From NCBI GenBank assembly GCA_039811765.1, contig JBDHZF010000022.1:1-27662 (forward strand): 27,662 bases of DNA, read 5' to 3'. A program made the position numbers and the translations under genes. The DNA is from JAGQUL01 sp039811765. Its GTDB lineage: Bacteria; Actinomycetota; Thermoleophilia; Gaiellales; SKUG01. The notes under the pieces were generated by a model, which was not told the origin of the DNA, ran no database searches, and saw nothing but the letters and a program-made list of their open reading frames with translations. Shown here one piece after another: positions 22,821 to 27,662 of the stretch. Position 1 is the first letter of the stretch. Every line of letters begins with the position of its first letter.

Positions 22821-23750
22821 TCAGCGAACCTCCGGACCATTCGGATCGTCGGGATTGACTGCCGGGAACACGCCAGTGGTACCGGGCACGTGCCCGCCCA
22901 CCGACGGGAACTGGCTCGTGTGCTGGCCCAGGCCGATCTCCTGCGCAACGTTGTCCTGGTAGCCGCCGCGCGCCTGGTCGCGAACCAGGCGCCCGCCTTC
23001 GAGCTGGATCACGCGCTTGCGCAGGCGATCGACGATGCCCGTGTCGTGCGTGGCCACGATCACGGTGGTGCCGCCCTCGCGGTTGATGCGCAGCAGCAGA
23101 TCCATGATGCCGAGGCTGGTCTCGGGATCGAGGTTGCCAGTCGGCTCGTCAGCGATGAGCAGCGGCGGCTTGTTGATGAACGCACGCGCGATCGACACGC
23201 GCTGCTGCTCGCCACCGGACAACTCGTCCGGGTAGCGATCCACCTTCTCGCTCAGGCCCACGAGGTGGATGATCTGCGGCACGCGCCGGCGAATCTCCGT
23301 CTTCGATGCGCCCGTCACCTGCATCGCATAGGCGATGTTCTCGAACACGGTGCGGTTGGGCAGCAGCTTGAAGTCCTGGAACACGCAGCCGATGTTGCGG
23401 CGCAGCAGCGGCACCTTCGAGCGCTTGAGCGTCGCGAGCGAGCGACCGCCGACCATGATCTTGCCGCTGTCGGGATCCAGTTCCTTGAGCATCAGGCGAA
23501 TGAACGTGGACTTGCCGGAACCGGAGTGGCCCACGACGAACACGAACTCGCCCTTGTCGATGCGCAAGGAGACGTCGTCCATGCCGACGGACGTGTGATC
23601 GCTCTCCTCGTAGCGTTTGCTCACGCGATCGAAGACGACCATCGCGCTCCCGGGCGGCTTGAGGCCGACCTGGTGCATCGATTGGGTTGCAGGGTCCGCG
23701 GTCGGGATTCGCATGGAACCCGTGTCCGACGGTCGGGGAGTGTCGCTCAT
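22821..23750 (-). CDS. ftsE: Cell division ATP-binding protein FtsE
   Basis: 309 residues from ATG 23750. The ABC domain itself begins at ATG 23642 (MVVFDRVSKRY), which has GGGAG 4 nt upstream and may be the true start. The extra 36 residues are proline-rich but have coding-like GC-rich third positions. Walker A is GHSGSGKST, the signature LSGGEQQRV, Walker B LLIADEPTGNLDP, and the H-loop ATHD. The C-terminal ~45 residues (QDNVAQEIGLGQHTSQFP onward) extend past the usual end of FtsE. It is coupled to ftsX. In many actinobacteria prfB lies directly upstream; here three genes intervene. Confidence 0.94.
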   Translation of the reverse strand: MSDTPRPSDTGSMRIPTADPATQSMHQVGLKPPGSAMVVFDRVSKRYEESDHTSVGMDDVSLRIDKGEFVFVVGHSGSGKSTFIRLMLKELDPDSGKIMVGGRSLATLKRSKVPLLRRNIGCVFQDFKLLPNRTVFENIAYAMQVTGASKTEIRRRVPQIIHLVGLSEKVDRYPDELSGGEQQRVSIARAFINKPPLLIADEPTGNLDPETSLGIMDLLLRINREGGTTVIVATHDTGIVDRLRKRVIQLEGGRLVRDQARGGYQDNVAQEIGLGQHTSQFPSVGGHVPGTTGVFPAVNPDDPNGPEVR

Positions 23751-23859
23751 GACAGCCATGGTCGCAGATCTTGGGCGTCCAAGCCCGAAACCGCGAGGTT
23801 CGACTGGCGTGAGTGGTCGCTCACGACCGTGGCGATGGCCGCCCGCGGACACCGTTCGA

Positions 23860-24780
23860 TCAGTGACGCGTCAGGCGACGAACGTAGCGTCGTAGCCCCG
23901 CGACTTCGTGCCCACGATCGTCGAGCACCACGTCCACCAACGCGCCGAGGAGCACGATGAGCGCGGTGTATTGCAGGTAGAGCAGCAGCACGATCACGCT
24001 CGCCACCGACCCCCACGTGGCGTTGAGCGTGGCGATGTTGCCCACGTACCACGAAAACAGCACCGAGAATCCGACCCAACCAAGGGTGGCGACGACGGTG
24101 CCCGGCGTTGCGAATCCTCCGCAGATGCGCGACGCGGGCGCGAACCGGTACGTGGCCGCGACCGCCGCCCATGCAATGAGCACGAGCAGCGGCCAGCGAA
24201 TCGCGTTCCATGCGTCCGCCGCGCCACCGATGCCGAGGATGTCGAACACGGTGCGGGCGACCTCGTCGCCGAGCACGATCACTGCGATGGTGACGGCGAT
24301 GGTGACGATCGCGCCGATCGCGAGCGCGATGCTCACCGCGACGTTCTTCACGAAGGACCGCCCTTCCTCCACGCGGTGCACGACGTTGAGCGCGTTGATC
24401 ACCGTGCGCATCGCGCCGCTCGCGCCCCAAAGCGCGATGCCGATGCTCACCATCGCCCCAACCCCGACGGTGCCAGCGCCCGTCGATCGGATCGCGGAAT
24501 TGATCTGCTCGCGCACCAAGTCGGTGGCATCGGCAGGGATGACCTCCGCGAGCTGCGTGATCGCACGATCAGCCAAGTCTTGCGCGCCGAACGCACCGAG
24601 CAGCAGCACGAGCAAGACGATCATCGGCACGAGCGCGAACACGGCGCCGTAGGCGATGCCGACAGCGAACGTCTGCAAGTTCAGCTTGCCCATGGTCGAC
24701 AGCAGCTCGCGAAGGAAACTGCGATCCAGCACCGCGGCGAGGTGCCGAAGTCGCGGCGCGCGCGACGATCGAGACGCCAT
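23860..24780 (-). CDS. YihY/BrkB-family inner membrane protein
   Basis: 306 residues with about six membrane helices (for example AVGIAYGAVFALVPMIVLLV, VSIALAIGAIVTIAVTIAV and IVLLLYLQYTALIVLLGALV). The motifs SGAMRTVINALNVVHRVEEGR, RFAPA and the final LYLQYTALIVLLGA are typical of the YihY/virulence factor BrkB family (once mis-called RNase BN). Its function is unsettled; membrane transport or flippase-like roles have been proposed. Its ATG overlaps the stop of the gene upstream by one base (TGATG), so the two are an operon. Confidence 0.92.
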   Translation of the reverse strand: MASRSSRAPRLRHLAAVLDRSFLRELLSTMGKLNLQTFAVGIAYGAVFALVPMIVLLVLLLGAFGAQDLADRAITQLAEVIPADATDLVREQINSAIRSTGAGTVGVGAMVSIGIALWGASGAMRTVINALNVVHRVEEGRSFVKNVAVSIALAIGAIVTIAVTIAVIVLGDEVARTVFDILGIGGAADAWNAIRWPLLVLIAWAAVAATYRFAPASRICGGFATPGTVVATLGWVGFSVLFSWYVGNIATLNATWGSVASVIVLLLYLQYTALIVLLGALVDVVLDDRGHEVAGLRRYVRRLTRH

Positions 24781-25427
24781 CAGGCGATCGCTCCCACCGC
24801 CAGTTGCACGACCGTCGCGATCAACGCCACGTACACCGTGAGCGCGAGCACGCCGAGCACGCCGTAAAGCACCGCCTTCTTGCGAACCGGCGCGATCACG
24901 CGCTCGTCGAGTTCGGTCTTGGCGCGGGCGACTGCGGCTGTTCGCACCGCGCTGGAGCCTGCGGCGATCGCCGCCGCGGTTCCCGTTGCGGCGCTGGTGC
25001 CGCCTTCGGCGATCTTCGTCACGCCCGCGTCGATCGCGCGGGCGCTCGCGCGAACCGCGCCCACCATCGCACGCTCGTCCGCGGGATCAGCGTCCATGCC
25101 AGCGCGCTCCTCGCGCTTGACGATCACGTGCGCGAGCACCACGATCATCGCGCTCGCCGCGCCGATCACGAGTGCGAGCGGTCCCCATGTTCGCAATCTC
25201 GATTCGGCGGTCGAGCGTCGATGGATCGGCGGCCAGCCGCGTTCGAGTTCCCATTCGGACCAGTCCGGCATCTTCGATCGCACTCCCGATGCGAATCGCG
25301 CCACCGCCCGTTGCTGCTCCGCCTCCTCGCGAGCACGTTCGCGAGCCGACCACGCGGTTGCGACTTGGCGCACGATGTCGAGCAGCGCAAGGCCGGCAAC
25401 TGCCTTGGTCTTTGTGCTCACGGGCAT
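24780..25427 (-). CDS. Hypothetical two-helix membrane protein
   Basis: 215 residues from ATG 25427, with AAGGA ~9 nt upstream. Residues 1-~75 are soluble and charged (SARERAREEAEQQRAVARF). A first membrane helix is LALVIGAASAMIVVLAHVIV (~97-117). A long Ala- and Gly-rich stretch (~120-175) and a second helix near the C-terminus (VLGVLALTVYVALIATVVQLAV) follow. It is translationally coupled to the YihY-family gene, whose start overlaps its stop, so the two products probably act together. I do not recognise a family; it vaguely resembles Actinobacteria-specific phage-holin-like or DUF-type envelope proteins. Confidence 0.75.
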   Translation of the reverse strand: MPVSTKTKAVAGLALLDIVRQVATAWSARERAREEAEQQRAVARFASGVRSKMPDWSEWELERGWPPIHRRSTAESRLRTWGPLALVIGAASAMIVVLAHVIVKREERAGMDADPADERAMVGAVRASARAIDAGVTKIAEGGTSAATGTAAAIAAGSSAVRTAAVARAKTELDERVIAPVRKKAVLYGVLGVLALTVYVALIATVVQLAVGAIA

Positions 25428-25620
25428 CGATTCGGTCCTTCCGATGACGTTGTCGGTTCTGCATGCCCATTCACGCACATGGCAAGCATCGCTTCGAACT
25501 TGGTTCGGGCGAAATGGGACGAATCGATGGTCGCGCACGGCCAAACGCACGCGAATTCGCATCTTCTCGAAACGGCGTTCGGCAAGGGTGCGCCCTTCGA
25601 CACCGAACGGGGACCACCGC

Positions 25621-26982
25621 ATGACCGATCTCGCGCCGACCGCCACCGCCAATTCCGTGCTCGTGAAGCTCTCGGCTCGCCCGGATTTCACAACGATCGC
25701 CGCCATGCCGCGTGGCGCGGCGCGCAAGACCGCCGCGTACAACGCGATCGCGGCGACCGCTGCCGTGTCGCAAGCGCCGGCGATCGCGCTGGCGGAGCAA
25801 CTCAAGTCGCAGGGCGCCGTCACCGGCTACGAGACGCTCGTGTCGCCGAACATGGTCGTCGTGGACGCCGCCACCGGCAAGCAGAAGATGGTGGCTGCCG
25901 CCTTCCAAGCGCTCGCGGGCGTGAAGGCTGTGTATTCCAACAACGACGGTCGCGTGTTCGGCCCCAAGGGCGTCGCGCCGATCCATCATGCCGACGAACC
26001 GGTGCGCGGATTCGACGACTTCGGATCGTTCACGCCAGTCGCGGCTCCAGTGACGCGCCCGTACGGGCTTGACTTGATCGGCGCGCCCGAAGCTTGGGCT
26101 CAAGGCGCCGACGGTCATGGGCTCGTGTATGGCAGCATCGATTCAGGCGCCGAGGTCACGCACGAGGCGATCGCGCGCCACTATCGCGGCACGAACGCCG
26201 ACGGCTCCGTCGACAACGACTACAACTGGTTCGACCCCACCGGCAAGAAGGATGCGCCGTACGACTACCAAGGACACGGCACGCACACGATCGGCACGGT
26301 CACGGGCGACGGTGTTGGCGTGGCCCCAGGCGCGAAATTCATCTCCGCGGCCGGTTTGCAAGGCGGCGTGGACAACACGCTGCGATCGCTCCAATGGATG
26401 CTCGCGCCGACGAAGCGAGACGGCAGCGCCCCGCGTCCGGATCTCGCGCCGGACGTGGTCGGCATGTCGTGGTGGACCGGCTCGCCCTCGGAGGACCTGT
26501 TTCAAGAGAGCATGCAGGACTTGCGCGCCGCGGGCATCGTTCCCGTGAAGAGCGCCGGCAACAACGGCCCTGGCGCGAGCTCGATCACGTCCCCGGGCCA
26601 GTATCCGGAGATCTACGCGACCGCCGCCGTGGATTCGAAGGGCGTCGCCGCGAACTTCAGTTCGCGCGGCCCCGCGCCATTCCCAGCTGGTTCCACCACG
26701 CCCAAGCCCGATTTCGCCGCGCCAGGCGTTGAAGTGGTGTCGAGCATCACCGCCAATCGCTACGGCGCGATGAGCGGCACGTCGATGGCGCAGCCGCACA
26801 TGAGCGGCGCCGTGCTCGACATCCTCAGCAAGTACCCGCAGCTCACCGACGCGCAGTTGACCGAAGCGCTCAAGGCTGGCGCGGTGGACAAGGGCGACGT
26901 TGGCTACGACTTCACGTACGGCAACGGCCTGATCAACATCCCGGCCAGCCTCGCCGCCGCGGCGAAGCTCGTCGGCGGCTGA
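25621..26982 (+). CDS. S8 (subtilisin-like) serine peptidase without a visible signal peptide
   Basis: 453 residues; ATG 25621 has GGGGA ~8 nt upstream. The catalytic triad is complete: D174 (YGSIDSGAEVTHE), H219 (GHGTHTIGTVTGDG) and S388 (GTSMAQPHMSG), with oxyanion N314 (SAGNNG). Residues ~12-112 look like an I9-type propeptide/inhibitor that ends near VKAVYSNNDGRVF, as in secreted bacillopeptidase-F-like enzymes. Yet the N-terminus (MTDLAPTATANSVLVKL) is neither basic nor hydrophobic, and no upstream in-frame start supplies a signal. It may be intracellular or exported by another route. It is divergent from the two-helix membrane protein (193-bp gap, no clear promoter seen) and convergent with prfB, 17 bp apart. 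Confidence 0.92.
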   Translation: MTDLAPTATANSVLVKLSARPDFTTIAAMPRGAARKTAAYNAIAATAAVSQAPAIALAEQLKSQGAVTGYETLVSPNMVVVDAATGKQKMVAAAFQALAGVKAVYSNNDGRVFGPKGVAPIHHADEPVRGFDDFGSFTPVAAPVTRPYGLDLIGAPEAWAQGADGHGLVYGSIDSGAEVTHEAIARHYRGTNADGSVDNDYNWFDPTGKKDAPYDYQGHGTHTIGTVTGDGVGVAPGAKFISAAGLQGGVDNTLRSLQWMLAPTKRDGSAPRPDLAPDVVGMSWWTGSPSEDLFQESMQDLRAAGIVPVKSAGNNGPGASSITSPGQYPEIYATAAVDSKGVAANFSSRGPAPFPAGSTTPKPDFAAPGVEVVSSITANRYGAMSGTSMAQPHMSGAVLDILSKYPQLTDAQLTEALKAGAVDKGDVGYDFTYGNGLINIPASLAAAAKLVGG

Positions 26983-26999
26983 CCCCGCGCGCGCGGCGC

Positions 27000-27662
27000 T
27001 CAGTCATCCAGCTCGTGATCCTCCACGCGACGATTCACGCCGCCCTGCGCCTTGTGCAGCAGGAACGAGCGGACGAAGTCGTCGATGTCGCCGTCGAGCA
27101 CGGCTTTGGGGTTGCCGCTCTCGTGGCGCGTGCGCAGGTCCTTCACCATCTGGTAGGGCTGCAGCACGTATGAGCGGATCTGGCTGCCGAAGCCAATGTT
27201 CTGCGCATCGCCCTTCTCGGCGCTGATCGTGGCCTCGCGCTCCTGCTGCTTCAGTTGGAACAGCTTGCCGCGCAGCATCTTCATCGCGGTGTCGCGATTC
27301 TGGTGTTGCGAGCGCTCGTTCTGGCACTGCACCACGATCCCCGTCGGGTTGTGCGTGATGCGGATCGCCGAGTCCGTCTTGTTGACGTGCTGACCGCCGG
27401 CGCCGGATGCGCGATAGGTGTCCACGCGCAGATCGCTCGGGTCGATTTCAATGTCGTCGAGCACGACGTCGTCTTCGAACAGCGGCGCCACTTCGACCTG
27501 TGCGAAGCTCGTCTGGCGCCGATTCGCGCTGTCGAACGGCGACAGTCGCACGAGCCGGTGCACGCCACCTTCTGCGTTGAACACGCCGTAGGCGTAGTCG
27601 CCCTTCACGGTGAAGGTCGCCGAGCGGATGCCAGCCTCCTCGCCCGCGCTCTCCTCGTTGAA
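27000..27662 (-). CDS. prfB: Peptide chain release factor 2, C-terminal part (5' end outside window)
   Basis: The C-terminal 220 residues are visible; the frame runs past base 27662. The stop-codon reading tripeptide SPF (RLSPFDSANRRQTSFA) identifies RF2 (UGA/UAA) and not RF1. The catalytic GGQ is in RASGAGGQHVNKTDSAIRIT. HKAQGGVNRRVEDHELDD is the tail. The usual RF2 programmed frameshift site, if present, would be in the missing 5' part. Confidence 0.95.
   Translation of the reverse strand, partial: FNEESAGEEAGIRSATFTVKGDYAYGVFNAEGGVHRLVRLSPFDSANRRQTSFAQVEVAPLFEDDVVLDDIEIDPSDLRVDTYRASGAGGQHVNKTDSAIRITHNPTGIVVQCQNERSQHQNRDTAMKMLRGKLFQLKQQEREATISAEKGDAQNIGFGSQIRSYVLQPYQMVKDLRTRHESGNPKAVLDGDIDDFVRSFLLHKAQGGVNRRVEDHELDD

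Overview
The window is GC-rich (roughly two-thirds G+C) chromosomal DNA with dense, mostly housekeeping gene content. The gene set suggests a high-GC Gram-positive of the Actinobacteria in the broad sense. The signs are a SARP-type (winged helix plus BTAD) regulator, a UgpC/MsiK-type lone sugar ABC ATPase, a prfB / ftsE-ftsX / rnr / smpB neighbourhood, and a split glycine decarboxylase (gcvPA plus gcvPB). A deep branch such as Thermoleophilia is possible, but I cannot assign a species. I found no tRNA, rRNA, insertion sequence, phage gene or CRISPR array.

Layout. (1) 1-3175, the accessory part: the 3' end of a SARP regulator, then two transcription units that each start with the same operator, three CTGCAAG-like heptamers exactly 11 bp apart. 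The first unit encodes a 24-residue basic peptide and a ThiF/E1-like adenylating enzyme with a possible N-terminal peptide-recognition domain. The second encodes an orphan histidine-kinase-type ATPase domain. Together they look like a small, SARP-controlled peptide-modification (RiPP-like) cassette. This is the best candidate for an undescribed system. (2) 3183-9338: glpD and thiL (divergent), a membrane-anchored unknown, then a lone receiver protein whose 3' end overlaps a convergent GAF/HD-GYP cyclic-di-GMP phosphodiesterase. (3) 9446-11459: a truncated glutamyl-tRNA synthetase remnant, a small BamE-like lipoprotein and endonuclease IV (nfo). (4) 11460-15654: two gene-poor stretches carrying two copies of a roughly 60-bp hairpin repeat, an FtsX-like permease without its ATPase, a sugar-type ABC ATPase with a long disordered tail, and a small protein with two 13-residue GIVPPW repeats and its own strong terminator.

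(5) 15655-25427, minus-strand housekeeping run (read from high to low coordinates): a membrane protein and a YihY-family protein, ftsE-ftsX (septal cell-wall hydrolase control), rnr-smpB (RNA decay and ribosome rescue), then gcvH, a small membrane protein, gcvPA and gcvPB (glycine cleavage, without gcvT here). (6) 25621-27662: an S8 subtilase with a propeptide but no visible signal peptide, convergent with the 3' part of prfB, which runs off the window.

Working model for region 1 (inference): the SARP activates both units. The E1-like enzyme would adenylate or otherwise activate the small peptide. The role of the ATPase-only kinase fragment is open.
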